Below are positions 33,328-41,846 of a stretch of DNA of 56,850 nt, in pieces. The translations under genes and the position numbers were made by a program. Origin of the DNA: Lachnospiraceae bacterium (GTDB lineage Bacteria > Bacillota > Clostridia > Lachnospirales > Lachnospiraceae); the NCBI GenBank assembly GCA_014804245.1, contig JAAVAE010000018.1, positions 64,976 through 121,825 of the forward strand, written 5' to 3'. The stretch's first letter is position 1. The number at the start of each line of letters is the position of its first letter. The notes under the pieces are model-generated. The model saw only the letters and a list, made by a program, of their open reading frames with translations. It made no database searches and had not been told where the DNA came from.

Positions 33328-34286
33328 TATAAACTCACCTGCTTTCCTGTAAGTTGAAGGAAAATTTCTTCCAGAGATTTCTGGTATTCCTCCACTCTTA
33401 AAATTCCAATGCCCTCCCGTACCAGCGAGGAGATTAAAAAGGCGGTCTTTTCATCACTGATTTCCGAAAACATAAGATAGTCTTTAGCGGGAGTGCAATT
33501 AATCTTATTTTCATTTAAGATGCACAGCGCCCGGTTATTGTTGTCAGTGCGAAGCTTGATCTGCCTTTTACTGTATTCATGAAGATGAAGAAGGCTGTCC
33601 TGATAAATCAGCTCCCCTTTATTGATGATTCCGGCATAGTCGGCCATCTGATCGATTTCGCTTAAAAGATGGCTGGATACCATAACTGTCATATGATATC
33701 TTTGAGGAAGTGACCGGATCAGATCGCGCATCTCCGAAATTCCTGCTGGATCAAGTCCGTTGGTGGGCTCATCCAACAGCAGGAGCTTTGGGTGTCCAAG
33801 CAGTGCGCCTGCAAGACCGAGACGCTGTTTCATGCCGAGAGAATAGTGCCCGGCTTTTTTATCCTGCTGATTTTCCATTCTGACAATGGACAATACTTCT
33901 TTGACCTCTTTCTTTGGAATATTTCTTAAGGTACAGATAATCTCCAAATTTTCCCGACCTGTCAGATGCCCGTAATAGGAAGGCGCTTCGATCAGAGAAC
34001 CGGTTTTTTCAAGAATGGTCAGACGGTTTTTTTCATTTGAAGAGGTTTTTCCGGAGGAACATAAGCAAGTTCCCAGAATGGAAATGTCTCCCGAGGAGGG
34101 TTTGATCAGCCCCAGCAGCATTTTCATGGTAGTGCTCTTTCCGGCACCGTTGGGACCCAAAAATCCATAGATACAACCTTCAGGGACTGCAAGGTCCACC
34201 TGATGGACCGCCCCTTTAGAGTTGTCTGTTTTGCCATAATTTTTGGAGAGATTATGAGTTTCGATTGCCAAATTTTTTTTGTTCAT
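33327..34286 (-). CDS. ABC transporter ATP-binding protein, lantibiotic-immunity (LanF/BcrA) type
   Basis: A 319-residue ATPase. Walker A GPNGAGKST (about 45-53), signature YSLGMKQRLGLAGALLG, Walker B LLLLDEPTNGLDPAG and the switch His in VMVSSHLLSEI are all intact. The C-terminal 90 residues match the BcrA/LanF class that powers removal of peptide antibiotics. GAAAGGA lies about 11 bases before the start. It opens a three-gene operon divergent from a two-component system, the standard arrangement for peptide-antibiotic sensing and immunity. Confidence 0.88.
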   Translation of the reverse strand: MNKKNLAIETHNLSKNYGKTDNSKGAVHQVDLAVPEGCIYGFLGPNGAGKSTTMKMLLGLIKPSSGDISILGTCLCSSGKTSSNEKNRLTILEKTGSLIEAPSYYGHLTGRENLEIICTLRNIPKKEVKEVLSIVRMENQQDKKAGHYSLGMKQRLGLAGALLGHPKLLLLDEPTNGLDPAGISEMRDLIRSLPQRYHMTVMVSSHLLSEIDQMADYAGIINKGELIYQDSLLHLHEYSKRQIKLRTDNNNRALCILNENKINCTPAKDYLMFSEISDEKTAFLISSLVREGIGILRVEEYQKSLEEIFLQLTGKQVSL

Positions 34287-34399
34287 ATAAAGTCAATTCC
34301 TTTCTGTAATTTTTATTAAGGCAATACAGCAATGTGGGCTGTTGCCTGTAAATCCTTGCAGGGTAAGCATACAAAGGCATTCTTACATGAGAATGAAGC

Positions 34400-34416
34400 T
34401 TACCTTACATTTACCT
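34400..34416. promoter_or_regulatory. Direct repeats in the divergent promoter region, candidate response-regulator site
   Basis: TTACCT occurs at 34400-34405 and 34411-34416, an 11-base period (one helical turn), as OmpR-family regulators need. A related inverted repeat CATTCT/AGAATG lies at about 34378-34395. The site is between the ABC operon and the response regulator gene. Binding is inferred. Confidence 0.45.
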
Positions 34417-34493
34417 TAAATTTTTGAAGGAATACTTACAGAAAACTTGAATTGTGTTACGATGAAATCGGCAGACTGTATGATTAGAGGGGG

Positions 34494-35213
34494 ATGGAAA
34501 AGATGAAGCATATTTATGAGAGTACATTGTTAGTGGTAGATGATAACAAAGAGCTATGCCGGATGGTAGAAGGAATCCTGCGCAGGGAAGGCTTTTTGAA
34601 CATCGATATGGCATTTTGTGTAAAAGAGGCGGAGGATTACTTTTTACATAAGGAACCTGACCTTGTTATTCTGGATATTAACCTGCCGGATGGGGATGGT
34701 TTTTCTCTGATGCAGAGGATTCGGACGGTTTCGGACGTGCCGATATTGTTTTTGTCTGCCAGGGATGAAGACAGTGACCGGCTGTTAGGTTTAGGTCTTG
34801 GGGCGGATGATTATATGGTAAAGCCATTTTTGCCTAAAGAACTTGCGCTGCGTATCAGCGCTATTTTAAAGAGGACCTATTTTTCAAAAAATATAGAGGA
34901 GAAAGAAGAAAAACTTTTCTTAGGCGGATGCAGCGTGAATTTCAAAAGCGGAAGTGTGTGCTGGGAGAAAAAAGCGGAAGAAATTTCGTTGACTGCCAAA
35001 GAACTGCTGATTTTGAAAAAGCTTTGGGAAAACAGAGGGAATATTGTCACCTTTGATCAGTTGTGCCAGGCAGTGTGGGAGGACAATTATTATGGCTATG
35101 AAAATACGATTATGGTGCATATCAGGCGGCTTCGGGAAAAAATAGAAGAAAATCCTTCCAAGCCGAAGCATCTGTTAACAGTGCGGGGACTGGGATATAA
35201 ATTGGTACAGTAA
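34494..35213 (+). CDS. OmpR/PhoB-family response regulator
   Basis: A 239-residue regulator. The receiver (about 8-125) has VVDDNKE, the phospho-acceptor Asp in VILDINLPDGDG, and the conserved Lys in YMVKPF. The winged-helix domain (about 145-238) ends VRGLGYKLVQ, with YENTIMVHIRRLREKI as recognition helix. AGAGGGGG precedes the ATG. The partner kinase follows 12 bases later. Divergence from a LanFEG-type operon suggests it activates that operon when a peptide antibiotic is sensed. Confidence 0.92.
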   Translation: MEKMKHIYESTLLVVDDNKELCRMVEGILRREGFLNIDMAFCVKEAEDYFLHKEPDLVILDINLPDGDGFSLMQRIRTVSDVPILFLSARDEDSDRLLGLGLGADDYMVKPFLPKELALRISAILKRTYFSKNIEEKEEKLFLGGCSVNFKSGSVCWEKKAEEISLTAKELLILKKLWENRGNIVTFDQLCQAVWEDNYYGYENTIMVHIRRLREKIEENPSKPKHLLTVRGLGYKLVQ

Positions 35214-35225
35214 GGTGGGAGCGCT

Positions 35226-36632
35226 ATGAAAAGTTTGTTGAAAATTTATGGAAAATATATTGGTTCTACTTGGGGAATTATTTTGCTTTTAATAATAACG
35301 AATATTGGTATTTTCTGTTGGATCATAGGTGAGCAGGTGGCGTGGGGCGCCCCCGGAATCCGTTTTGGAATGCGCATACTTGATAATATACGGCTGGAAG
35401 AAGAAGCGGATGGGAAGTTGACGCTTACACAGGAGGAAAGAGAGTATCTTGTGCAAAACAGGTTTCTTTTTCTTATGGTATTAAATGAAGAGGGAGATGT
35501 AATTTATGGATGGAATCTTCCAGAGGAATTAAAAACTCATTATACGGCCGGTGAGATTGCATCTTTCAGCAGATGGTATCTGAATGATTATCCTGTCAAG
35601 GTCTGGAGCACGGAAAAAGGGCTTCTGGTGGCAGGCGGAGAAAAGAACAGTATGTGGAAATATACATTAGAATTTCCAGAAAAATTTATGCGGCGTATAG
35701 GAAAATATTTTTTTACTGCACTGGAAATCAATTTATTAGTCGTTGTATGTGTGATTGTTTTTTTGGGGTATCGCTATTATAAGTCATTGCGGCCTCTTGC
35801 AGAGGGAATTGCTGCTCTCTCGGCCAATCAGGAGATTTGTCTTCCGGAAAAAGGAGTGACTGCCCACCTTGCAGCACAGGTGAATCAAACCTCTGATCTT
35901 TTAGAACGTCAGAGGGAAGCGCTGAATAAAAGAGATGCTGCCAGAACAGAGTGGATTGCAGGCGTTTCACATGATATACGGACGCCCCTTTCTGTTATTG
36001 TAGGATATGCGGATGAACTGGAAGATAATGTAAACCTAAGCCGTGAAGATAAGAAACGGGCTGCGGCAATTAAAATTCACAGCCTTAAGATCAAACAGCT
36101 TATCGAAGATTTAAACTTAACATCAAAGCTGGAATATCATATGCAGCCTTTAAGAATAAAGCCCTTTTATCCAGCTGCTCTCTTAAGGAGACTGACAGCA
36201 GAAAAAATAAATGGCGGGTTGGAGGAACGGTATGAGCTGATCCTTGAGATCAGCAGCAGTTTAGAGGGCATGGCATTCCGGGGAGATGAGGAATTGATAG
36301 CCAGAGCAGTGGGCAATTTGTTGAACAACAGCATCGAACACAATCCGGCAGGCTGTCACATTTTTATTTCGGGCAGCAGAGAAGGGGATTATTGCGTTCT
36401 GCAGGTATCGGATGACGGATGTGGAATTCCTAAGGAGATTAAAGCATATCTTGAACAGGAAAATGATGTACAGAAGCAGGTTCAGGGTGAAGGAATAGAA
36501 TCGGCAGCCCAAAAGAAAAAGCCTCACATTATGGGGCTCAGAATTGTAAAACAGATTGTGCTGGCTCATAAGGGGAGTTTTCAAATAAAAGAGGAAGGGC
36601 ATACCGTGAGGCTTGCCCTTCCTATGGGATAA
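35226..36632 (+). CDS. Sensor histidine kinase paired with the OmpR-family regulator
   Basis: A 468-residue kinase. Two spans (about 14-36 and 162-184) border an extracytoplasmic region of about 125 residues. Then come a HAMP-like linker, the phospho-acceptor box GVSHDIRTPLSVIVGYADEL, the N-box AVGNLLNNSIEHNP, and the ATP-lid motifs SDDGCGIP and IMGLRIVKQI. The sensory region is larger than in the loop-less BceS kinases and closer to the lantibiotic sensors of LanK type; the ligand is unknown. GGTGGGAG lies before the ATG. Confidence 0.9.
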   Translation: MKSLLKIYGKYIGSTWGIILLLIITNIGIFCWIIGEQVAWGAPGIRFGMRILDNIRLEEEADGKLTLTQEEREYLVQNRFLFLMVLNEEGDVIYGWNLPEELKTHYTAGEIASFSRWYLNDYPVKVWSTEKGLLVAGGEKNSMWKYTLEFPEKFMRRIGKYFFTALEINLLVVVCVIVFLGYRYYKSLRPLAEGIAALSANQEICLPEKGVTAHLAAQVNQTSDLLERQREALNKRDAARTEWIAGVSHDIRTPLSVIVGYADELEDNVNLSREDKKRAAAIKIHSLKIKQLIEDLNLTSKLEYHMQPLRIKPFYPAALLRRLTAEKINGGLEERYELILEISSSLEGMAFRGDEELIARAVGNLLNNSIEHNPAGCHIFISGSREGDYCVLQVSDDGCGIPKEIKAYLEQENDVQKQVQGEGIESAAQKKKPHIMGLRIVKQIVLAHKGSFQIKEEGHTVRLALPMG

Positions 36633-36635
36633 CTT

Positions 36636-37289
36636 TTATGCCACATACAAGTACATGAAGATAAAATGACAGATGCTTCCGCCCATAACAAATAGATGGA
36701 AAATTTCGTGGGAACCAAAAAATTCATGTTTCCCGTTAAAGACTGGAAGTTTCAAGGCATAAATCACACCGCCGATGGTATAAATAATGCCGCCAGCCAA
36801 GAGCCAGCCAAATGCAGCGTGGGGCAATACATTCCATAAAGGACCGAACACGCCAAGGCAGACCCAGCCCATGGCAATGTAAATAATGGAAGAAAACCAT
36901 TTCGGACAGGTAATCCAGCAGGCTTTCAGTGTCATGCCAAGCAGTGCGATTCCCCAGACGACTGCAAGCAGGGTATAACCTACTTTTCCGCCCAGAACAA
37001 TCAGGCAGACCGGGGTGTAGGAACCGGCGATCAGTACAAAGATCATCATATGGTCCAGCTTCCTGAAAATGCGGAGTGCTTTTTCACCGATATTCAGCGA
37101 ATGATAAGTAGCGCTGGCTCCATATAATAAGATCATGCTGAGACAGAAAATGCTGAGTGCAAGCAGGCTCTTTCCGCCGGAAAAGAGGGCGGATTTTATT
37201 AAAAGGGGAGTTGCGGCAAAAACCGCCATTATCATACCAATGAAGTGGGTAATGGCACTTCCAGGTTCACGTATTGTTATTTGCATCAT
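36636..37289 (-). CDS. Hemolysin III family (PAQR-like) membrane protein
   Basis: A 217-residue protein with seven membrane spans. The zinc-site motifs of the family are present: SATYHSL, KLDHMMIF and the C-terminal HEIFHLFV. Hemolysin III proteins are bacterial relatives of adiponectin receptors; a hydrolase role in lipid metabolism is suspected, and hemolysis is doubtful for most. AGGAGGAATT precedes the minus-strand ATG. It converges on the kinase gene with three bases between stop codons. Confidence 0.9.
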   Translation of the reverse strand: MMQITIREPGSAITHFIGMIMAVFAATPLLIKSALFSGGKSLLALSIFCLSMILLYGASATYHSLNIGEKALRIFRKLDHMMIFVLIAGSYTPVCLIVLGGKVGYTLLAVVWGIALLGMTLKACWITCPKWFSSIIYIAMGWVCLGVFGPLWNVLPHAAFGWLLAGGIIYTIGGVIYALKLPVFNGKHEFFGSHEIFHLFVMGGSICHFIFMYLYVA

Positions 37290-37322
37290 AATTCCTCCTT
37301 TTACATTACAAAATACGACATG

Positions 37323-37377
37323 TAGTTTTAAAAACTATGTTTGATATAATGTAATACTACTACATATTATTGCTGGT
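37323..37377 (-). promoter_or_regulatory. Hemolysin III promoter with palindromes
   Basis: On the minus strand a consensus TTGACA lies 17 bases from TAGTAT, within about 37345-37380. The perfect odd palindrome TAGTTTTAAAAACTA (37323-37337) lies just downstream, and an imperfect dyad TAATGTA/TACATATTA overlaps the -10. Both look like operators for an unknown regulator. Confidence 0.5.
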
Positions 37378-37391
37378 GTCAAACAAAAATA

Positions 37392-37422
37392 TCCGGACTT
37401 TTTCATAAATAAAAAGTCCGGA
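37392..37422 (-). terminator. Terminator of the 88-residue gene
   Basis: TCCGGACTTTTT (37392-37403) and AAAAAGTCCGGA (37411-37422) are exact complements with a 7-base loop. On the minus strand a T-rich run follows. Confidence 0.8.
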
Positions 37423-37475
37423 CATATACTTGAATGAATTAATGTTTTATTCTTCGGCTTCATGGCTGTAATGGA

Positions 37476-37742
37476 TCAGTCTTCCTCGATCACATGAATT
37501 TCAAGATAATCGAAATCAATATTTTCAATGAAATTATCCTGTGTAAATCTGACTTTATCGTGGCGTTTGAATTCCTGAATGGTAGCATCCAGCCAGATGG
37601 GCTTGCCCAGATCAAATTGATAACAGGTTTCATCGATTGCGTGAAATACTTTATGCGTACGGGTGTCTGTGCTGTCATCACAGATTACGGTGTCCTTCAA
37701 CATACGATTATCCTTAAATATTTTTGCCCATAAACGAAACAT
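37476..37742 (-). CDS. Small protein of unknown function
   Basis: An 88-residue cytoplasmic protein that I do not recognise by name. It begins MFRLWAKIFKDNRMLKDTVI, has a central FHAIDETCYQFDLGKPIWLD and ends in acidic residues, suggesting a small mixed alpha/beta fold. The start at 37742 is chosen because GGTGAGG lies seven bases upstream; a longer in-frame extension has no ATG near a ribosome site. It has its own terminator, which supports a real monocistronic gene. Confidence 0.7.
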   Translation of the reverse strand: MFRLWAKIFKDNRMLKDTVICDDSTDTRTHKVFHAIDETCYQFDLGKPIWLDATIQEFKRHDKVRFTQDNFIENIDFDYLEIHVIEED

Positions 37743-38022
37743 GATTATCCTCACCTTTACATGATTACTGGTTGATGTATGACCTCCGACTATACCGGGG
37801 CAGCATCCTGGCATTTACTTTCAGCTCATTATATCAGAGGTAATGAAACTTCTCAACATCATTATTATTCACAATAAAAATAAAAAAAAAATAAATTTTT
37901 TGTGAATAATGTACATTGTTTTGCGGAAGTGTGGTAAAATAGAAATAAGGTCATAAAGGAAGACAAATATGAAAGGCATGCGGCAGACCGAAGAAGAAAT
38001 ACATAAGTAAGGCGGTAACAAA

Positions 38023-38667
38023 ATGGAATTACGAGCAGGGCGGGATAGCGACATTGACAGTTGGAAAGAAGTTATACTGATTTACAATTCTGCGCTGAAG
38101 CAGATTTCAACGAAACTGGAAATATTGAATGATGAGTTTCAACATGTACACAGATACAATCCAATCGAACACATTAAATCCAGAATAAAGACATCTGAGA
38201 GCATTGTCAAGAAGCTGAAAAAACATGGTTATGAATCAACCATCCAAAATATGATCGAGCATGTAAATGATATTGCAGGGATTCGTGTCATATGTTCTTT
38301 TACATCCGATATTTACCGGATAGCAGAAATGATTACCAATCAAAGTGACATTAAGGTAATTTCCGTAAAGGACTACCTCGTGAATCCCAAGAGCAGCGGT
38401 TATAAGAGTTACCATATGCTGGTTACGGTGCCGGTGTACTTATCTGACAGGATAGTAGACGCCAAGGTCGAGATACAGATCCGTACCGTTGCCATGGATT
38501 TCTGGGCAAGTCTGGAGCATAAGATTCATTATAAATTTGAAGGAAATGCTCCGGAGCATATAAAGAGTGAACTGATAGATTGTGCAAGAATGGTAGCAGA
38601 GCTGGATGCAAAGATGCTTACCTTAAATGAAGAGGTTTTAAACCTCAGTAAAAATGCATATGAATAG
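38023..38667 (+). CDS. Small alarmone synthetase (RelQ/YjbM-type GTP pyrophosphokinase)
   Basis: A 214-residue RelA/SpoT-domain protein without a hydrolase domain. Visible motifs are IKTSESIVKKLKKHG (ATP side), NDIAGIRVIC, KSSGYKSYHM and VEIQIRTVAMDFWASLEHKIHYK with the conserved Gln-Arg and Glu residues. It should make (p)ppGpp, pppGpp or pGpp from GTP/GDP/GMP and ATP, outside the main Rel enzyme. Length fits B. subtilis RelQ/YjbM (211 residues). AGGCGG precedes the ATG. It is followed by a hairpin and stands alone. Confidence 0.9.
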   Translation: MELRAGRDSDIDSWKEVILIYNSALKQISTKLEILNDEFQHVHRYNPIEHIKSRIKTSESIVKKLKKHGYESTIQNMIEHVNDIAGIRVICSFTSDIYRIAEMITNQSDIKVISVKDYLVNPKSSGYKSYHMLVTVPVYLSDRIVDAKVEIQIRTVAMDFWASLEHKIHYKFEGNAPEHIKSELIDCARMVAELDAKMLTLNEEVLNLSKNAYE

Positions 38668-39089
38668 TCAGCAGAGCATCAGCACAGCCTTTGCGTGGTA
38701 TATAGGGCTGCTGCAGATGCTCTGTATTATGTCCTGGCATTATGTTTGAGGGAGAATTAACGTCTTAAAATGAGGAGTGCCCAGACACATCGCTGCGCCT
38801 GGGCTATTATGAAAAAATTTATCTATTTGTGTAATGAAAAAGCGTTGTTTAAATGTTTGTTTGATTTATATATAATATACCTCATAAATATGAATAAACT
38901 ATGAACACAGTATGAAATTACCGTTAATTATTACAATGAACAGAAAAAAGCATTAAAAAAAGTGTGCAAGATGCACAAAAAAGAAAAAGAAAATTAGAAT
39001 GAACTGAGAGAACAACAGGAGTTTGTTGTAAAAATTTCGTAAAAGTGATAAGATAAAAGATATATCAGTATACACCCGGAGGAAGAATA
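38668..39089. other. 422-bp region with two hairpins and the promoter of the coiled-coil gene
   Basis: A long imperfect hairpin (CAGAGCATC/GATGCTCTG outer arms, about 38673-38718) follows the alarmone gene; a second (GCCCAG/CTGGGC, about 38779-38803) follows. Then AT-rich sequence leads to TTGTAA (39026-39031), a 17-base spacer and TAAGAT (39049-39054), a fair promoter. An inverted repeat ACAACA/TGTTGT abuts the -35. No convincing open frame. Confidence 0.45.
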
Positions 39090-39740
39090 ATGGACAATTT
39101 TATGGATAAGGTGGCAGAGAAGCTGAATTCACAGGAACTCATCAGGGCAAATGCGGCAGCAGATGCAGCAGCGCTTGAAAATCTGGAAAAGCAGCTGGCG
39201 CTGTTTAAGGAACAGATGGAAAAATATGATGACTGCCTGCAGGAAATGCGTAAGCTGAATCTGAAAAATATAGAGAGCGCGCAGGGCGTGCAGGAACTGG
39301 CTGTTACAGCGAATGAAAAGCTGGGGCAGTCGTTGGGAGAAGTGGAAGCAGCATCCGTATCCAGGATTAAGGAAACCTCAGACCTTTCAATTGCAGGCAT
39401 CAATAAGACTCTAAATGAAAGCCTTGCAAAGATTGCTCAGATCAAAGAAAATGCTGACAACCTTGAGCGGATTACCGAAGATATGTCCGGGCTGCAGACA
39501 AAGATTGAGGAACGCTTCCGCAATATGGAAGACTTTTTGCATATAGATAATATCAAAGTTTATCGGAACGTACAGGCAGCAATGATGGAAGAACTGGAGA
39601 AACAGGCAACAGTACTTAAGGAAGAACAGGATAAGCTCGCTAAGAGCAACAAGATCATACTTCCGTTTGTCATTGTTTCAATGATGATGACGATAGCGAA
39701 TCTGGCAGTCACGATTGCCAGGATTTTAGGATTATTTTAG
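39090..39740 (+). CDS. Tail-anchored coiled-coil protein of unknown function
   Basis: A 216-residue protein. Residues about 20-185 are almost wholly charged and helical with heptad character (LENLEKQLALFKEQMEKYD; LSLxxI-type repeats), forming a long coiled coil. Residues about 192-214 are a single hydrophobic helix at the extreme C-terminus (IILPFVIVSMMMTIANLAVTI), so the protein should sit on the inner face of the membrane as a tail anchor. Hydrophobic spacing and length recall septum or curvature-associated scaffolds, but no family is recognised. CGGAGGA lies before the ATG, and a terminator follows. Confidence 0.8.
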   Translation: MDNFMDKVAEKLNSQELIRANAAADAAALENLEKQLALFKEQMEKYDDCLQEMRKLNLKNIESAQGVQELAVTANEKLGQSLGEVEAASVSRIKETSDLSIAGINKTLNESLAKIAQIKENADNLERITEDMSGLQTKIEERFRNMEDFLHIDNIKVYRNVQAAMMEELEKQATVLKEEQDKLAKSNKIILPFVIVSMMMTIANLAVTIARILGLF

Positions 39741-39747
39741 GGGTATA

Positions 39748-39784
39748 CTGTGAAAAATCAGCTGTCCAGCTGATTTTATCACAG
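39748..39784 (+). terminator. Terminator after the coiled-coil gene
   Basis: An outer CTGTGA/TCACAG and an inner AAAATCAGCT/AGCTGATTTT arm pair around GTCC. The hairpin is strong; the T run is within the right arm. Confidence 0.7.
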
Positions 39785-39839
39785 ACAAATTTGTGCTGGC
39801 GCCCAAATTTGCGGGCTGTTGGCAACATGGAGGATTACT

Positions 39840-40409
39840 ATGGGAAAACAAAGATGGAAACCGGGCAATATGTTATATCCGGTGCCGGCAGTGCTGATTA
39901 CAGTTGCTGACGGAAAGGGTAATCCGAATATTTTTACAGTTGCCTGGACAGGAACGGTATGCAGCGACCCGCCGATGGTATCCATATCGGTGCGTCCGGA
40001 GAGATATTCCCATCACATGATAGAAGAAACCGGGGAATTCGTCATCAATCTGACCACCAGAGAGTTGGCGTTCGCTACGGATTACTGTGGTGTGAAAAGC
40101 GGAAGAGATACGGATAAGATTAAGGATATGAATCTGACACTTTGCAAGGCAGAAGAGGTAAAAGCGCCGCTTCTTAAAGAGAGTCCGGTCAATATCGAAT
40201 GCCGTGTGAAACAGACTCTGCGTCTGGGGACCCACGACATGTATCTGGCAGAAGTGGTGGCAGTGCATGCCGAAGAAGCGTATATGGATGAAAGCGGACG
40301 TTTTGTACTAGAAAAAGCAGATCCCCTTGCTTATTCCCATGGAAGCTATTTTACGCTGGGAGAAAAGCTGGGAACTTTCGGTTATAGTGTCAGGAAACAT
40401 AAGTCATAA
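39840..40409 (+). CDS. Flavin reductase family protein
   Basis: A 189-residue flavin-binding split-barrel protein. GNMLYPVPAVLITVADGKGNPNIFTVAW and VSISVRPERYSHHMIEETGEFVINLTT are the phosphate and flavin-binding strands of the family. Such proteins use NAD(P)H to reduce FMN or FAD, or act as flavoredoxins. ATG 39840 has ATGGAGGAT upstream; an earlier in-frame TTG is not needed. It converges on dinB with one base between. The electron partner is unknown. Confidence 0.87.
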   Translation: MGKQRWKPGNMLYPVPAVLITVADGKGNPNIFTVAWTGTVCSDPPMVSISVRPERYSHHMIEETGEFVINLTTRELAFATDYCGVKSGRDTDKIKDMNLTLCKAEEVKAPLLKESPVNIECRVKQTLRLGTHDMYLAEVVAVHAEEAYMDESGRFVLEKADPLAYSHGSYFTLGEKLGTFGYSVRKHKS

Positions 40410-40410
40410 A

Positions 40411-41670
40411 TCAGTCATCTTTGGAATCTGTCAGGAAACTGCCTCGCATAACGGCAAGGTCTCCATATTTCTGACGGATTCTATCCAGACTTTTATCAAG
40501 CGCAGCCAGCTTTTCCCGGGAAGGGGAAGCGGGGCTGTGCTTTTGCGTGGTATCGGCAGCAGGAGAGATGGTGCCAGCCTGGGGCAGATCAAACAAAGAA
40601 AGCTGGATGGGCTCCGCCTCATCGGTGAGTTTGGAGGAGCGTACGCCCAGCAGCCGTATGGGAGAACCGTTCCACAATTCGTCAAACAGCCTGCAGGCAG
40701 CCTGATAAATAAGCTGGGAAGTATTGGTAGGAGAGGGCAGCATCATCTGGTGGGAAACGGTCTGAAAACTGCTGTATTTGATTTCCACGCTGATCATTCC
40801 TGCCAGCTGACCGGATTTTCGAAGACGGACGGATACACTGTCTGAGAGAGACAGCAGAGATAAGCACGCTTCTTCGCGGTCTGACACATCTTTGGGCAGG
40901 GTAGTGGAGTTCCCGATTCCTTTCGCCTGCGCAGGGGCAGAGATAACGGCAGAATCATCGATGCCGTTGGCGTATTCCCAGAGGAGGAGTCCGTGACTTT
41001 TTAGATGAGAAATGAGGATTTCCTTGTCTGTCTTTGCCAGATCTCCGATGGACTGTATTTCCAGTTTCTTTAGGGTCTGGGTGCTGGAATTGCCGCACAT
41101 ATATAAGGAAGAAACAGGCAGAGGCCACATTTTCTTTTCGATTTCCCAACTATATAGGGTGTGGACCATATCAGGCTTTTGAAAATCTGAAGCCATTTTG
41201 GCTAATACTTTCTTGTCTGAAATACCGATGTTTACGGTAAAGCCAAAACGTTCTCTAATCTGATTCCGGATAAAGTGCGCGGCATCCTCAGGAGAAGAAA
41301 ACTGATTTTTTATAGGAGTGAAATCCATAAAACATTCATCTACACTGAGCTGCTCGATCTCAGGGCATACATCGGACAGATAGTGCATGAGCTCCCGGCT
41401 TTTCTGATGATAAAGGGTGTGGTCCGGACGCTCGATGATAAGGTTGGGGCATTTGCGCATGGCATTTACGATAGGCTCGCCTGTGATAATACCATATTTT
41501 TTGGCAGGGATGGATTTGGCAAGAACCACGCCGTGGCGCCTCTCCATATCACCGCCTATAATGGAAGGAACATCGCGCAGATCAGTGGTCCTGCCTTCAG
41601 CAAGGTATTTTAAGGCACTCCAGCTTAGATAGGCTGAATTGACATCAATATGAAAGATGATTTTTTCCAC
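40411..41670 (-). CDS. dinB: DNA polymerase IV (Y family)
   Basis: A 419-residue translesion polymerase. The catalytic residues sit in IIFHIDVNSAYLSW (first Asp), SVDECFMDF (second Asp-Glu) and GIGNSTTLPKD of the little-finger region. It copies damaged DNA with low fidelity. The C-terminal tail includes a QLSLFDL-type motif (EPIQLSLFDL, near residue 377) that fits a sliding-clamp binding peptide. It is transcribed alone, opposite its neighbours; no LexA box was recognised upstream. Confidence 0.93.
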   Translation of the reverse strand: MEKIIFHIDVNSAYLSWSALKYLAEGRTTDLRDVPSIIGGDMERRHGVVLAKSIPAKKYGIITGEPIVNAMRKCPNLIIERPDHTLYHQKSRELMHYLSDVCPEIEQLSVDECFMDFTPIKNQFSSPEDAAHFIRNQIRERFGFTVNIGISDKKVLAKMASDFQKPDMVHTLYSWEIEKKMWPLPVSSLYMCGNSSTQTLKKLEIQSIGDLAKTDKEILISHLKSHGLLLWEYANGIDDSAVISAPAQAKGIGNSTTLPKDVSDREEACLSLLSLSDSVSVRLRKSGQLAGMISVEIKYSSFQTVSHQMMLPSPTNTSQLIYQAACRLFDELWNGSPIRLLGVRSSKLTDEAEPIQLSLFDLPQAGTISPAADTTQKHSPASPSREKLAALDKSLDRIRQKYGDLAVMRGSFLTDSKDD

Positions 41671-41846
41671 TGGCAGCTTCCTCCCGGATTTAAAATAAGT
41701 TGTTTTCCATTTATTTTATCAGAATATTTGGAAATAACATACCCTTTACAACTAAAATGATAACTGTTAGAATAAATCTGGTTATATTTACAGTAAATGT
41801 CGATTTTAATATGTTTAGCAGATAGTCTGTTTTGGAGTTAATATAG

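Noticed and set aside
36636-37289. Possible haemolytic toxin role of the hemolysin III gene
   Set aside because: The family name is historical; the motifs indicate a PAQR-like membrane protein, and nothing nearby suggests secretion or virulence.
38772-38906. Short open frame of 44 codons starting MRSAQTHRC
   Set aside because: No ribosome binding site; its start lies in a hairpin, and the residues look random.
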